The notes beneath the pieces are model-generated. The model was not told the origin of the DNA and did not search any database. It was given only the letters and a program-made list of their open reading frames with translations. Below are positions 38,200 to 52,505 of a stretch of 64,000 nucleotides of DNA, in pieces. Each line of letters begins with the position of its first letter. The stretch's first letter is position 1. The position numbers and the translations under genes were made by a program. The stretch lies in NCBI RefSeq assembly GCF_030848805.1, contig NC_092358.1, positions 8,410,433 through 8,474,432 on the forward strand, in the 5' to 3' direction. This stretch comes from Temnothorax longispinosus (taxonomy: Eukaryota > Arthropoda > Insecta > Hymenoptera > Formicidae).

Positions 38200-38530
38200 C
38201 TCGTCACTCTTTCTCTTTTCCTGCACTGCTTTACTAGTTCCTCTCACTCGGACTTTGTGCGTGTTGCTTGTCTCTTCCTCCCCTTGCTATCTTACTCCTT
38301 GTCGTCTCGCTTTAGCTTGCCGTTTCTCACTTCTCAATGTGTTAGTGTTCTCTTCCTCTCTTTATTCTGTTACCTCTCTTCGCTATACTCTTTCAATTCA
38401 CTAATATGTTGATCTTCTTCGTTCTCTCCTTCTTCCAATCCTTCGCGTCGCCCCAACCTTCTGCTTATCCATGTGCTCGTATGTTATCCTCTTCTCTCTA
38501 TGTGTTCTCCAACTGCATTCCTTAGGCAAC
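38200..38530 (+). other. Pyrimidine-rich domain
   Basis: The plus strand is dominated by C and T (repeated TTCTC, CTTCC, CTCTC) over about 330 bp, without being a clean simple repeat. It mirrors the purine-rich domain at 28.4-29.1 kb. It could be a decayed CT microsatellite or an extended polypyrimidine tract. No exon with a clear AG acceptor follows. Confidence 0.55.
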
Positions 38531-39803
38531 AAGAGCCGAGGGCGGGCAACGTGCCAGCACACACTGATGTAATTAACACCCCGACCTGACTCTGACTACC
38601 CGCTCTTTTCGTCTCTATCCTACAGGGCCTACTCTTATTTTGACTCTCGGAAAATGGCAAAGACTGCTGAGTAGGTCGGAGTGCTTCTATTATTTCCTCT
38701 CCTTATCCTCTGTATCCGCCGCCGTTCTTCTTCCTATTTTGCTTATTCTTCGTGATGTTATACTTATTTCGCTATGTGGCAAGTCGCACGGTGAGAATTA
38801 CGTCTCGCAGAAAGTACTAATTTCTTTCGCGGTAACTAACGAGAGAAAAGAGAGAGAGAGAGAAAGAGACCCGTGTGTGTATAGTCCCTCGCTCTCTGCA
38901 TAAATCATAATGTGCAACGGTTGCTATGACGTTGCAATTATGCGGTTGCAACTCTGAGGCGTGTTTTAATTATACATATATGACGTGGTATCATGATGAA
39001 ACAGTAATATTATATTGCAAATTTTAACGCGCCCGACCATGCGTGGCAGTTCTTTCTGTGCTTAATTTGTGTTTCGTTATTTATGAATTTACAACAAATA
39101 CATTGATGAATTAAACAACCAGAAAGAGATTGATGACACAAAGAACATTACACCGAAACTTTCCTCAGAAAGAATATACGTATAAACGTTATAAAATGTA
39201 CTAATTTAATATTGAAAGCTTCTACCCTGTATACTTACAAAATTATCGGTTATTATTAATATAATAATTGTAATATTACTGAAAATTTATTATTTGATTG
39301 TTTCATTTATCTGGATATTTTAATTATCTCGTTTGATGTAAAATATTATTTGATATATATATAATATATTCCACTCTCTAAAGTTCGTGACAGTTTTTAG
39401 ATTTTTGATAAAATTTACAAAAATAGAATTACGTCACCATAATATCATATCCATTTAGCTACGGCTCGGGAGGTAGAAATTGCTCATGCTTTTCCAACTG
39501 TTATCTCGCCGTCTCTGTATTACACGCGATATTCGCGGCATGATAAATCAAGGCAAGATTGTATCTCGCTGGTGTCTTGCCTCAAATAGAATTTTGAAGA
39601 ATGCAATAAAATTTTGACTTTCATACAGATGATACTGTTGCTGTTGGATGAAATAATCAACGTACTGACATGATTCCGTTTACTGTGCGCGTTTGCGGCT
39701 TCCGCGTTCGTGAATCGTCGGGAAGAAAGTTGGATATATTTACGGACTTGTCTTTAAGACAGGAAAATATCGCAGAAAGCGAAGCGACGAAATCATATTG
39801 CCT

Positions 39804-39805
<2 letters not shown>

Positions 39806-39852
<47 letters not shown>
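39806..39852. repeat. (CT)n microsatellite
   Basis: An uninterrupted CT repeat of about 47 bp. The 17-base palindrome AGTTACGTAACGTAACT lies shortly after it, at 39865-39881. Confidence 0.97.
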
Positions 39853-39855
<3 letters not shown>

Positions 39856-40879
39856 TCTGATAAAAGTTACGTAACGTAACTGTTGAATTCCAAGTAGTAG
39901 TACCTTGTATTGTGCTAGTAATATTTCTCAGTAAATATATAATTATTGGGAAATATTGCTTATAGTACTTAACCGCATAGTACTTAGTAGACAGAGGTTT
40001 CATATAATTAAAAAATTTGCAATTTATTGTAGTCGACATTGCATGTATATAACATTAAAAAAATTAAGATAATCATAAATGGCATCAGAATACGTAAATC
40101 CGTCAATTAACTATTAATTAATTAAATAATTTATAGTTTGGAAAATTCTTTTGTACAGTAGTTAATCTGTTAAACAGTTGAAGAAATAATCTAACGAGCA
40201 GAAAAGCTTTGAACTTTTGAGAAAAAATATGAATGATCGATCAATTGAATCGCGCTATGTTTCGTTATTTGGATTTTTAGCAAAAAATGTGCGAGGAATC
40301 AGATGGAGAGAGGATTGATGAGTGGCTCGAATAGAATATTCCACCTGTCTTCTCTCGTCGGTCTCTCTCTTTTGTTCAAACGTGCGGCACTGGCAGTAAG
40401 CTAAAACAGTCGACCTATGCACCGAGTATCTATGAATCATGGACAAAGTCTGTCGGATAGCTCTTCACTTCAACGAGCGTGGGATGGACCAGTACATGTA
40501 AGAGAGAAATTGAATTTGTAGCTCCAAAATTAGAAAATAGATCTTAGGACCGACTAAGGAAACCGTTTCTGATTTACTGAAACGCGTGACGTTCCGATAA
40601 TTTAGATCTCCGGTTATAATTTGATTATGTACATTTGAAAACTATACAGAAAATCGATCGGTCACAATATTAAATTATATAAAAAATCTTACAGATATAT
40701 TGGTTTCTTTTTTTCAAAATGATTTTATATATTTTAATAGAATTTATCTTACTATATAAATACCATAAATGGTCTAAAATATATAATAACATTTTAAAAA
40801 CTTAATTTATGAAATTATTTGAGATTTCACGCAAAATATTATGTATAAGCAATATTTTCTAAAACAAGAATGTTTTATC

Positions 40880-41110
40880 TTCCGCTATTTATCCAAGCAT
40901 TGTTCATTAGCCTAATTAGTGCTTATCTGCAAATGTGTCTAATTTGAAACTGTGCACGTTTTGGCGACTAACTGTAATTACTAACCGTATCGCGCATTCA
41001 ACGTTAGTCATCATGTCGCACGATTAATTCTAATACCATAATTACACTGTCGAGTCGATAAACCGAGTAGCTTTTATGATAATCGAAACTGTAGACATTA
41101 GTATAATTAT
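40880..41110. promoter_or_regulatory. Candidate regulatory block with TAATTA-type cores
   Basis: A moderately complex block in AT-rich DNA with several homeodomain-like cores: CTAATTAG near 40910, GTAATTAC near 40975, GATTAATTC near 41023 and ATAATTAC near 41038. There is no open frame. This is consistent with conserved non-coding enhancer DNA, but the motifs are too short to prove it. Confidence 0.2.
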
Positions 41111-41122
41111 GATGCTCATAGG

Positions 41123-41180
41123 AAAAAATATTGTAATGTATAATAATATAATGTAAAAAATATTGTAATGTATAATAATA
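41123..41180. repeat. 32-bp tandem duplication
   Basis: The AAAAAATATTGTAATGTATA unit and its AT-rich tail occur twice in direct succession with a 32-bp period; the second copy is slightly short. Confidence 0.75.
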
Positions 41181-42308
41181 ATATTCAAAACTATAACATT
41201 ACAAATTATTCACAAGTAGCTTATTAATTTCTGTTTGAAAATTAAAATTACAATTAAACTTTTATAATTCAAATTCAAAGTATTAATTTTCGCAACAAAT
41301 GTAATAATATACCTTTTTTATTTTTATTTTACTCGTATAACACTTTTATGGAATCATCAGATAAAATTATTGCAAAAAATATACAGTTTTGTAGGGTGTG
41401 CAGTTTTTTAAAGCTATGTAATTAAGAAAATTTAAAAAAACACACGTTTTAGAATCAATAGAAAGTAAGCGTTATTCGATACGAGGATTAATACATCGAA
41501 GTTGTCGTCTTGACACGAAAGTGCCTCGGGCCGTTTTGTTCCGCAAAGAAGCACGTGTTCTCATTTGCGGAGTGGTGGCGCACGCCAGCAGAAGTACTCG
41601 AGAGCGTTAAGGGTGACGGCAATGTACGATTGGAAGTGCCACTCTGTGCCAGTCGCTCGTTTAATTCGACAGGTGAGATAGCTCGTAAAAGAACGACGTT
41701 ACGTAAAAAGAAAGTGCCGTCGCAATTGTATCCGAGATTTTATTGAACTTTAGTGATCGTTTCGCTATGATTAGGCTGTCGCTTTAACTTATTTCTTTTC
41801 TGAATAACGTTAATGTCTGAACGGTAAAAAAGATTAATTTACTAAATAGCAGTTTTACTTTATACAAGGACAATTTCAGAAATGAGGCTTTTCTTTAATC
41901 AAGACAAGATACAATGCTACTTGTACCTACATGTATGTAAAGGCCTATACTATGTAGCACATGTTATAGAATAAAACATTTTCTAAAACAAGAAGATCTA
42001 TATTTAGTATAAAACCCTTTCTAAAATAAGTAATTCAATTTTTTTTTGTATACGTCAAACTATAGAATCGAAATTGTCGAAGAAGACATCACAATTCGGG
42101 AGATTCTAACGGAGGATTCGTGTGTTACGAGGTTGACTCCAGGAGAACAGCCCAGTTATTTAATCTGGGGATGAGACGAAAAAAGAAACGACCGAGCGAG
42201 TGTTTAATTCGGCAAGAAGCCATCGGCGCGAACACGGTCGAGTAATTGTTGGAAGCGAGAATTGCTCCCGTGACGATCCGTCTCATTCTTCTCTTGTACC
42301 GAGTCTTT

Positions 42309-42350
42309 GTCCCTCTCTCCCTCTCCACCCCCCCCTCTCTCTCTCTCTCC
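42309..42350. repeat. CT-rich microsatellite with a C run
   Basis: An imperfect CT repeat with an internal run of C. The Glu-Arg frame on the minus strand is a repeat artefact. Confidence 0.9.
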
Positions 42351-45106
42351 AATAATACTCGTTCTTAAAGTTAATTATCACAGTTAACGATTTGTGGCCG
42401 CCTAGTCCTCAATTTGTTCATTCTTGATTGCCTTCGAGCAGGTATAATATACATCTTATCGAAAAATTTGATTGTTGATCTTGCAATTAGTATGGAATGT
42501 ATTATAAAATATGTGAAAAATATTTGTTACAGTTATGTAATAATTTTTCCATTAGAAAATATAACAGTCCATTTATTTAGGAATATGATAGACATTCTAT
42601 CATTAAAATGTAATTAAATTCTGAGCTATTTATTGTTGGAGAGTAATTAAAATTTAAATTAAACAATATTAAAATGTTAATTACAAAGTATTCTGGATAT
42701 ATGTATAAATAAAATATAATCTGATGATAATTAATAAAAAATATATATTTCTTTACACATACTTCTCTTTTCTCTTTCTCTTGTATATAAAATATATGTA
42801 TTGATATATGTATATTAAATCTTACAGAAGTGGAGATATATTAGCTGAAGTACGATTTATTATGTATAAGATCAAGTCTTCAGGAGAGGATGTGAATTCA
42901 CGTAGTTATCTATTGAGTTATCGCCGCGGAGATTAATATGTGCTTAGCGATATTCTCGATCTTAAGATTCCAGAGAGGGGTAAGAGCGAAGTTAATACCT
43001 CGGGGATGCACGTAGTATATATCCTAAGATTTTATTCAAGAGGTTACTGGTCCCCGTTGTCTTCTGGTCGAGATGTCGCCGCAAACGAGCAACGACCAAC
43101 CAGCCAGAACTCCTGCCGGGTTTACAAACTCCCACAACTACCGCCACTCATTCTATACATATATTCCGGATGAGAGTGAATAAGCGATTATTAGCCGAGA
43201 GATATCGATAGTATTAAAATATTACATTGTGACCAAGAGACATAAAATTCTCTGCAATATCAAAAGATTAATAAAAATTAAATAAGATTTAAAAAATTAG
43301 AAAATAGAACAAAATATCAAAATTTGGTAATAGATTTTCATTGTTCATTTTATATTGTCACATAGAAGTAGAAATTTTCATTATCTTGACTTTGTTATAA
43401 AAATTATATTTTTATTGATATGTGTGTGTGATAAGTTAGAGTTATAATAAAAATCGTTAAATAGACCATTCTTTGGCATTCGTAAAATTTTCAGAACTAC
43501 AAAAAGCAAATTATTTGCTAAACTGTCTCTGGAAGTATGTGTTTTAGGTCAACAGCGTGGATTGAAGTAATCAAGAGTTATCGAAATGAATAATTTTGAG
43601 GATAATGCACTAGAGAGCCGTCCTATCTTAAGGACCTTAATACCACACGAGGTACGCGAGCTAAGATTTTATTCACGACCTTCCTAGTGACCTGGCGCAG
43701 CAACCAACTCGGTCATCGCCAACGAGCAAGAATACGTGCCAGTAGCCATGAGTCTTCCAATTCCCCGAGCAAACCGCCGCCGTCTCCGAGGGGTTGGTTG
43801 GGGTGGTATCAGAAACGGGCGTAAGGTGGAGGTCGAGCGAGATAGTAGAAGCGCAACCGGGGGCCAGTAACCACTAAACTAGGCGTCTAATAGCTCCTCT
43901 CGTCCACCCACGAACAATAGCCCGTGGCGAACGCCATCAGCTCCCTTACGAGTCCTCCAGGAATAATACCGTACTCTGCGGACAGTCGGTACACGTACCG
44001 CATCGCGCATAAATTCGCTCAGCCCCGTTCACCGGAATACAATACAGTTTTCATACTAACTCTTAGATTACCGCGTTTTGATTTGTTGTATAAAATAGTA
44101 TGTGTGTTCCCCTGGATCTCTCCAAATATATTTATTTAAAGATATATCGGAATTTCTAATTCAACGAATGTGTTTGTCATAAATACAAAAAAAAAAATTG
44201 CGTGGATAGGGAAAAATAATTAAAAATATTAAAAATAATATAAAATTAATTTAAAAAAAAATAAAAATTACATCTTTCTAAATTTGACGCAGTCCTGCAA
44301 TGCGGAACACACTTCAAAACCTTTTCTGCTAAAGCAAATTTCGCGAAACATTAGAAATAAAATTCTACACCAACGTAAAAGTAATCTTAAATATAATGAT
44401 CGAACTATAATCCTTTTCAAATATCATTCCATGTATTATATATGCATTAAAATCTCCTGTTTATTTTCTGATCACTTTGCAATAGAGAACTAAAAGTCAC
44501 GAAAGTAATTGGTTTCTTATTGCATAACTGTATCCAATTATATTTATTTCAAAAGTATGTTTCTTATTTTTAATAAAATTTCGCTTGTTGAGTGCATTGT
44601 AATTCGGCGAACGAATAAAAATAATTTCGATGAGTTGTCGCGATGAAAAGTCAGCGCCTTATGCGACGCATTCCGTATAGGGAAGAGATAACCATCCGTG
44701 ATATTTCATCGTGTGTCACGTAGCGCTTTAAACGGTTTTCGAAATATCGCAGGACGTTTCCTGAATATATACGGCGTGCATGCGCAAGCACGGATGCACT
44801 ATCTGCTCAATAGTTCGAATGCATTACACTTCTGTCGGAAGAATATTAAGCTTTCTTCAATTCTATAGATGCCATCAGAGACAGAATATTTCATTTCAGT
44901 CTATCGCGTTTGTACATTGCACGATAAAATTTTATATATGTAAGATACTTATGCAAATATCAAATATTATATCGACGCGTTAATTATACCAATTTTCACC
45001 AGAATCACGGATTTATTCTCTTCTCGTGTTTTGAGTCTGATTAAACACCAATGTTAATTAATCGACGTCTGTAGGTAATATACAAATACAGCACTGTGAA
45101 TATCAA

Positions 45107-45475
45107 CATGAATACCAAGCGTCGTCTCGAACTCGATGGGAATGACATGTAATCATGCCAATTACGAAACTCAATTTGCAACAATCACGGAACGTTTGTT
45201 GCACCGTTCAGGGAGCAAGATACCGCGATATGTATACAATAACTGCTTATGTCAAATTAGAGATACGTCACCGCGTACATAAGGAAATAATATCGGATAA
45301 AGCATATAGGATCAGAGTGCTACATTCATCGCTAAATGCGCCGCTAAATAGCAGCATGAATATCAAGTATCGCCTCGGTGTCGGCGACAATAAGGCATAA
45401 TTATGCCAATTAACCAGTGTCAATTTCCATCGTAATTCGCGGAACACGTTCGTCTCAATGTACTCGGTGCGCTGT
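45107..45475. repeat. Diverged tandem duplication, period about 248 bp
   Basis: A block at about 45107-45215 and a second at about 45355-45475 align in the same direction. Both begin CATGAATAYCAAG, continue TCG.CTCG, then share ATGCCAATTA and CAATTT, and end with CGGAAC. Divergence is substantial, so the duplication is old. The shared ATGCCAATTA lies beside a perfect 14-bp palindrome, GGCATAATTATGCC (45394-45407), in the second copy. There is no open frame spanning both. It could be a duplicated regulatory element or two old copies of a dispersed repeat. Confidence 0.6.
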
Positions 45476-46864
45476 TACGACACGCTGTATTTCGCAAAAG
45501 GTGCAGTTCGCGACGGTTGAGAACGAGAGACGCGAAACTCCGCGGATTCGTTGCCGCTGAGCTGATGCACGCTTTGTTAGGCATGTGTCTCTATCCGCAG
45601 TAAATACTAACTAGCTAACTAACTGCGCCTCCATTCCCGCAACTTGGCTCGCTCCTCCCTCTTTCGCTCTCACCCGTTTTCGGCGCATATATAACGTGTA
45701 TTCCTCGGCTCTCTATTTTCTGCACCGATCAAGCGAGTTCGTTGAAGCCTCCCTCCACCAAATTGCCGTACAAATAAGATACGTCATCAGAAATCAAGAA
45801 GTATTCTACCGATGGAAACAAGCCGTGATCTGTGTTCTATATCTAATATTATTGTAAATTTTTATTAACACAAAGGAACAGGCCATAAAATCTTGGTAAT
45901 TGGTAATTTATGTTAAAAAAGAAGTCGTATTCGAAAGCTTCAATAAGATATTCAATGCAGGAAATTAAAAGATTTCAGCAAACAATAATCTTTCTTCATT
46001 TTTTTGATGCTAAACAGGAAAGTCGACTTTAAACGTCTTAAATGCCCTGTGGCTGAAAGAAATATTCTGCAAGATGTCTGAGTTGTGTATGCTTTTTCGC
46101 AAGTACTGACTTCACTGGAAATATTGAAGAACGTTATTGCTTTACTCTGCACGCAAAATGATTAAAAAGCTAAAATCCAGAGCTGCAAGAGTTAAGATCG
46201 GCAAAAATGCAATGTATGCAGCTTTTTCTCTCTATCCCTCCCCCCTCTCTCTCTCTCTCTTTTTCTCTCTTTCTGTGTCTGTCTCTCTTTTTTGCCGTGT
46301 CTTCATATCTGCACAACTCCCTGCTAGTTCTTGTGTTGCTCAGAAAGTAAAATTCCGGAGCACGACACATTTCACGGTATGAAAAGCCTCACTTAAGTTT
46401 CGCCCGGAACTTTTTGTTGAGTCGGAGTTTAATTAAATTAAATTGCGCGTTCTGTCCTGAGAAACGGCTACAAGAGAACCGGAGGTACGCATTTTTCTTT
46501 TTGAATTTAGTCTCTGGTTTCGTATAATCCTGCTGTCACTGTCCCATCTTTGGTGCAAATGCTAGCCCAACAATCAGAGAACTACTTCCACTTAATTTGG
46601 TTTGGATCGAGCGCTCCTTGTTTTCGAAGAAACCGGCGGCCACCTCGTTAATTCATCGCCGTTGCGTAAAATTAGCCCAGAACGTTTAATTATCCTAAAT
46701 GTAGTAACTACACTTCGGTTTTTCCACCTCTTCTTGCTTGTTCCTTGGCGGGCATTTGCACCTCGTAGATTTAAATTCGATTTGCAACGTTTGCACGCCA
46801 GAACCACTAGCAAGCTAAAACTGCATCTTCGAAATTCCCTCCTTGAATGAATTATCTTACACTG

Positions 46865-46867
<3 letters not shown>
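45476..46867. other. GC-richer block, promoter-like but no gene seen
   Basis: DNA at about 45.42-45.78 kb is CpG-richer and includes a TATATAA-like box at about 45688-45694, so a core promoter is possible. I could not find an initiator motif or first exon that settles it. The remainder is mixed AT-rich DNA, a CT repeat and a GC-richer patch at about 46.4-46.83 kb, where opposite-strand frames (82 and 73 codons) overlap and resemble nothing known. Confidence 0.3.
46223..46293. repeat. CT-rich microsatellite
   Basis: An imperfect CT/CCT/TCTG repeat of about 70 bp. Frames over it are low in complexity. Confidence 0.9.

Positions 46868-46913
<46 letters not shown>
46868..46913. repeat. (GA)n microsatellite
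   Basis: An uninterrupted GA repeat of about 46 bp, followed by a GGGGAGGG tail. Confidence 0.97.
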
Positions 46914-46916
<3 letters not shown>

Positions 46917-49900
46917 AGGGAGAAGAATTTTCTTCGATCGATTATATTGCAGTACGTAAAACTGGAATAAACCTCAAAAGATTTTATTTACAAATTTTAT
47001 TATGTTACAATATTTAATAACTAAAACTATATTTCTGTTTAATACTTATAATTTTTTCTTTATATTTTTATTTTCTTATTATGTTTAAATAGAATATATT
47101 ATATGGATAAATTTTTAGATATACACATTATTTGTATATGTACACATATTTAATAGTGCATTTCACAAAAAAATAAGATTGAATTTTGTTACATCATTAT
47201 CAAATTATTCGTTTATAAATTAAATATCTATCACACATTGTCATATTTGAAAATTCTGTGGAATATTATTTGTGGTGACGTTTTGCGGTTTTGCAACAAT
47301 TATAAATTATATTCATGCAAACTCTTTCAGATATTATCTGAATCTTCTAACTTAATGTTATCATTGTTTTCCTCTCGATTTATTACAATTTATTTAAGCC
47401 GTTTGACTGAATCGACTCTTATATATATACTTCCGTCACGTTTTTTTGCTTTTCATTTAGATTACTGTCTGATTGCTGCAGTGTTATTAATTTACTGCTA
47501 AGCGGATGGTGACTTTCCTCCTCGTTCCGGTAAAATTCTCGTTGCAATCAACCAATCTGATATATCGTGATAGTTTTTTTCTGATTGTCCGGCGCCAATA
47601 CTTTAAATCGTTATTAGCGAATACTCGCTTCGTGCACGTTTATTCTGATTAATTAAAAAACTTTATACAGAAATAGTCTCAGCATAAAAAAATACTTATA
47701 TTATCGATTAATTTAACATTCTTTTCAATTGTAATAAGTTGAAAATATAAGAAGTAAATGTGTATAAAACTGTGGTTAATGAAGTCTTGTGTAATGAAGT
47801 CTGTTTTACTATTATTTTTGTAAAAAAAGAGAAAAACAAAGTAAAAAAATGTTAACACATTAATTTTGATTATCTAAAGTAATTGCTCATTATTATTTTC
47901 CCACGCGTGTTAATATATGCACACACACATGTTTAATAAATTAATAAATTGTAAGGTCGTGTCGATCATACGTGATAATAAAAGCAAATACAACATTGAA
48001 AATTATTAACTGTGCATTCATCAATGCACTATCAATTAATATGATTGACAGCAAATAATTTGAAATTATTTAAATATAGAAAAATGGGAATTATCAAAAT
48101 ATATGTAAGAGAAAACAAAAATCACTAATAATAATTAGTATTGTCGTAGAAATGTCGTGTGGAATATACATCTTAATATTTGAGATTTCTTTCAACAGAA
48201 ATGTAATGTTTTTCAATATCAAACATACAAGAAATTCTTCAACGAATACATCGTGTTACGATGTAATAGATTCGTAATTATAGTCTTCTTTTTCAAAATA
48301 TATAGAATAAATTCAAAAAAGAATAACACTCATTATTACATGTGCATGTATATCGATTATATTTCATTATTCGTTATATTTTCATATTTTCATTATTTCT
48401 CTTTTCCTATATATCACTTGTTAAACACATTTGCTATTTTATTTATACTAACTAAAACTTCGGATTAAAAATCAAAAGAAAAAGACTGACAAATTGGTTG
48501 TGACAGACTTTTAGGATAAGGAAAATTTATTCGCCCTAATAGCGTGGTACTAATGTCACACAAAGGAATCGTCTGACAACGGAGACGATTCAAGGTACAA
48601 GAGCCGTGTTCAACTGCTTTATCTTATGCCAAAAGAAAAACATATTTGAATTAAAGGTTAATTTTGAACAGTGCTCTAAATTTGAGTATTCAAAATTATT
48701 CAAATCTCCAAAACAGTTCAAATCTGACACCAGGTTAAACGCGCTTTTTCTAGCGCATGTTGCAATGTATTTATCATTGTTATATTCAAATAATAATTAT
48801 GTAATAAAAAAGTTCAATATTAATATACAAAAGAGTTAAAAATCTGCATTTTTATATCATTTGATATATAATAAAGAAGATATTTAAGTTTTCTTTTTAA
48901 TATTTAAATGAACAATTGTGGGGGAAAGGGTTAACCACGCTAGCTGACTGAGCTTTTGAGAGAAAAAGCAAGACGAGTAGGAAAAGGGTTGAAGAGGCAA
49001 GTGGCCGGAGGGTTACTCACTTAGGAATTGAGACATGTTACAACGGCGCGCGGAGGCGTGGAAATGAAAGTATTACCAGCAGGAAGCAATTAGGAGAAGG
49101 TAGTAGGTGCCTAGGGATTAATTCTGAAAAAGCCCTGGGAACAAGCCGGGAAAATGAGGACGGAAAAAAATGGCAGACGGTAGTTTGGATGGAAAAATGG
49201 TGAAAATAGTTGCACGTAGTCAGAACCGTTGTTGAGATAGTAGAGGGGCCATTCTTTTAATAGACCACGCAAATTGCAACATTGGGAATTGAAATTAAGG
49301 CTTCAGTTACAAATTGGGCAATAAAAATAATAAAATATTTGATTTTATGTGCATATGTGTATAGTCAAAATGTAATACAATATACATATGAAAAAAGAGA
49401 TATTAAATTAAAATGGATAAAGTATAATAAATTATAAAAGTAATCTACAATATATAAATTACGTAGTTAAAACATATGATATTCTTTTCGCGAAATTAAT
49501 TTTTAATGTAAATTTTTTTTTCAGATTATTATTTTAGCATTTCTTGCATTAATAATACGTGGATATAAAAATTAGAACAATTATAATTAACGATGGATTT
49601 GTTTAACACCAGTTATATAAAAAGGTTCAGAGTCACGTTAATATAAGGCGCAGATAGATGAACAAAAAAGAGGACTATTGTACTGGGGAAGGGAGGGAAG
49701 AGTGGTGCGAAGTTGATTTTTAACAGGGGAAAATCAGAACAGATCGGAGAAGACATCTCGACAACAATAAAGGGGAGCTTCAGTGAATTTCCGCGCATTT
49801 CGAGAGGGCTTAATCCTGTCGGAGGGCTAAGATGTTAGCGCCTGTAAGTCCGTTTCAGGGTTTTATACCGCTGGAACGTGGCCAAAACTTTCCTCTGCTT

Positions 49901-50476
49901 GCCTGCCCCTGACGACGACAACGATCGTTACAACCTGGGCAAAGTCCTCGTAGGAAGCGAGCGACATTTGCCCGCTTTAAAGCCACTGACATTTGTTTTC
50001 GGGTCAAGAGAGAAAGAGAGAGCTCGAGGGCGTCCTTCTACTTTTAAAGTGCATTTCGTCTTGCATTCTTAATTACGGTCTTTTCTCGACGCCTTGTCCG
50101 CTGTCGTCTTACTGTGTGAATATATATGAAGCTGAAGTAAAGTGAGTCTTTTGAATCATGTAAGTGACATCCCGAAAATCTTGTTAACTTGTTGACAACT
50201 TTTTAATTTTACAAGGAACTAAAAGCTTTTAATAGTTTGCTCAAAATATTGAAATTGGCACGTTCTCTGAGTCTGTAGATTTTATTTTGTACATATTAAA
50301 TTTCTTATTGTTCAAAGAATAAAAAACAACAGTTTGAAAATAAATATCTGACTTATATAATTAGTGGGCAATCATGAAGTTTTGAAACTAAATGGATCGT
50401 GAAAATAGTGGATATATAATGTAACTTCCTTTTATTCCTTTATAATTCTTGTCAAATTGTTCTCCTCTTTTACTCT

Positions 50477-50507
50477 TATTAAATTTATTAAATTATTTTA
50501 TTAAATT
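50477..50507. repeat. (TTATTAAA)-type short tandem repeat
   Basis: Three to four imperfect copies of a TTATTAAAT unit in AT-rich DNA. Confidence 0.6.
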
Positions 50508-52448
50508 ATCATAATATATATGCTATGGCAATATTTTAAATGCAAAATTAAGATAATATTTTAAATTCATCTTTTAGAAACAGTATTTCAGTACCACCCA
50601 TTCTATTCTTTTACAGTTTTAATGTCACTCAATTGTAGTATTTTTACGAAAGTGACAAGCTGTTCAACCAAATTAGTTTAATTTTTATTTGATTAGAACT
50701 ATATATCCTTCAATTTTCTCTTATTTGCAAAATTAAAAATAGAATTATTGAAAGAAAAGACAATTCAGTCTTGTTGGTTTCTAGGACATGCACGGAAACT
50801 GTGACAAGCGGAATGCAACTCGAAAAGAAAGGTTTAAAGCATGTTTGCGCGCGAGCAGAGAGATTGAAGTCGAGGAAAAGTACTGCTTGAAGAAGAGACA
50901 AACGATAAATACTTCCCTCAAAGTTTTGTTTCAGCGCACGATTCACTCACACGTGAAACTTTGTCGACGCACCTTGCATTCACCGTGAATTATTGCGCTT
51001 CATGAGTTTATTTATAGGAGCCCTGTGAAGAAAGATCAACGATTATCTTCCCTCTTCGCTCGCCGGATTTCTCAATGGTATTTTTTTAACTTTTACACTT
51101 TGATAATAAATAATATAGGTAAATATAGTTTTAAGAAAGATTTTATGAGAAGAATATATAAAAAACATAAAAAACTACATATTATCCTGGTAAAATTATT
51201 TAATTCTTGACGGTACCCTAACAACACAGTTTTTATTTATTTCAAATAATAAATATTCTACATTATTTATTACTTCCGTTATAATTGTTACAATATAACA
51301 ACACCAAGAGAGAGACATTTTAATTTTATGTTAATTTTCTGCTTTTGTGATATCTGATCTACTAAATTTACTGTGTCTGCGAGAAATATCGTATACCATT
51401 AAAGATAAATGATAACGATTAATCGGAAATCCGGCACGTTCGTAAATCATTGCTTCTCTCCATCACTCTATCTCCTTTCTCCTCCTCTCCACCTTCTCTC
51501 TCTCTCACGCTTGCGTCTGCAACCTTATTGCTCCTTTATCTCGTGCCCTTCAACCCACTCGATACTAAAGAAACCCATCAGCGATTCAACCCTCGTGCCA
51601 TCTAATCCACGCTAGTCTGGGTGGCGAACAATTAATTTAGGGGTAACACGACAAACCCTCGACGATCTTTCGGATCTAAGCTTGAAGATGATGATGGTGA
51701 TAACTAAAGGTCATGTTTCATGGGATTGGTGGTATTAGGAAAAAATATTTGAAGGAGTAATTAACTTGTTGAAAAAATTGATTACACGCGATACTTTACT
51801 GTAGATATTATCTGAGATATCAATTCAAGTAAAAAATTCAATCTCGAATCGATAACAAAAAACAATAATTCAGTGATAAGGAAGTAAGTTGAGTTTAAAT
51901 AACATATTCAAAGTCGTTCTTTTTATTTTCTTTTGACACTAATTTCTTTACATGTATATGTAGCACAGAGATTCATTCTTTACGAATCAATAATTAAAAT
52001 TTGTGCACGCCAGTTTATGTATAATATTTGACACACGCGCGTATTTGTGTATGTCAGATGAAATACTGATGAAGATGAACTACAAAGTTTCAAATTTTTC
52101 GCGACATTAATTATATCAGACGCACTTTGGAAAAAATATGTGGAAAAAAATTGCAGAATGTATGGTGAATACCGAGACAAAAATGAGAATGAGGCGGAAC
52201 TTAATCAACCAAGCGAGTTCGTTATTCTTCAGGACGAGGCGTGCCGGTAGTATGATGGAAAAATGTGCAAAAGAGCATATTTCCGAGGTCGTTCCACTTT
52301 CGTCATGGTCTTAAAAAAAAAAAAAAAAGTAAAACGACCGCTCCGGCTCGCGAAAAATGCTCCAAGATGTTGAAGAAATTTGAACGGAGCCACCGTAGGA
52401 GTAAAAGGATCTTTGTTAATGGCCGAGAAGTAAAGAGCTCTTCTTGAC

Positions 52449-52505
52449 ACTCTCTCTCTCACTCTCTTTATTTTTCTCTCTGTTTCTCTCTCTCTCTCTC
52501 TTTCC
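52449..52505. repeat. CT-rich microsatellite
   Basis: An imperfect CT/TTTCT repeat of about 55 bp. Confidence 0.9.

Larger units (their letters stand above)
36486..45106. other. Non-coding DNA with GC islands and a pyrimidine-rich block
   Basis: No gene is supported. GC-richer stretches lie at about 36.72-37.3, 37.8-38.2, 38.53-38.66, 41.5-41.75, 42.1-42.3, 42.9-43.15, 43.6-44.0 and 44.6-44.85 kb. The 41510-41746 plus-strand frame (78 codons) contains a CAG|GTGAGA donor-like site at about 41671 but has no ATG start and no known family. The rest is AT-rich. Confidence 0.5.
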
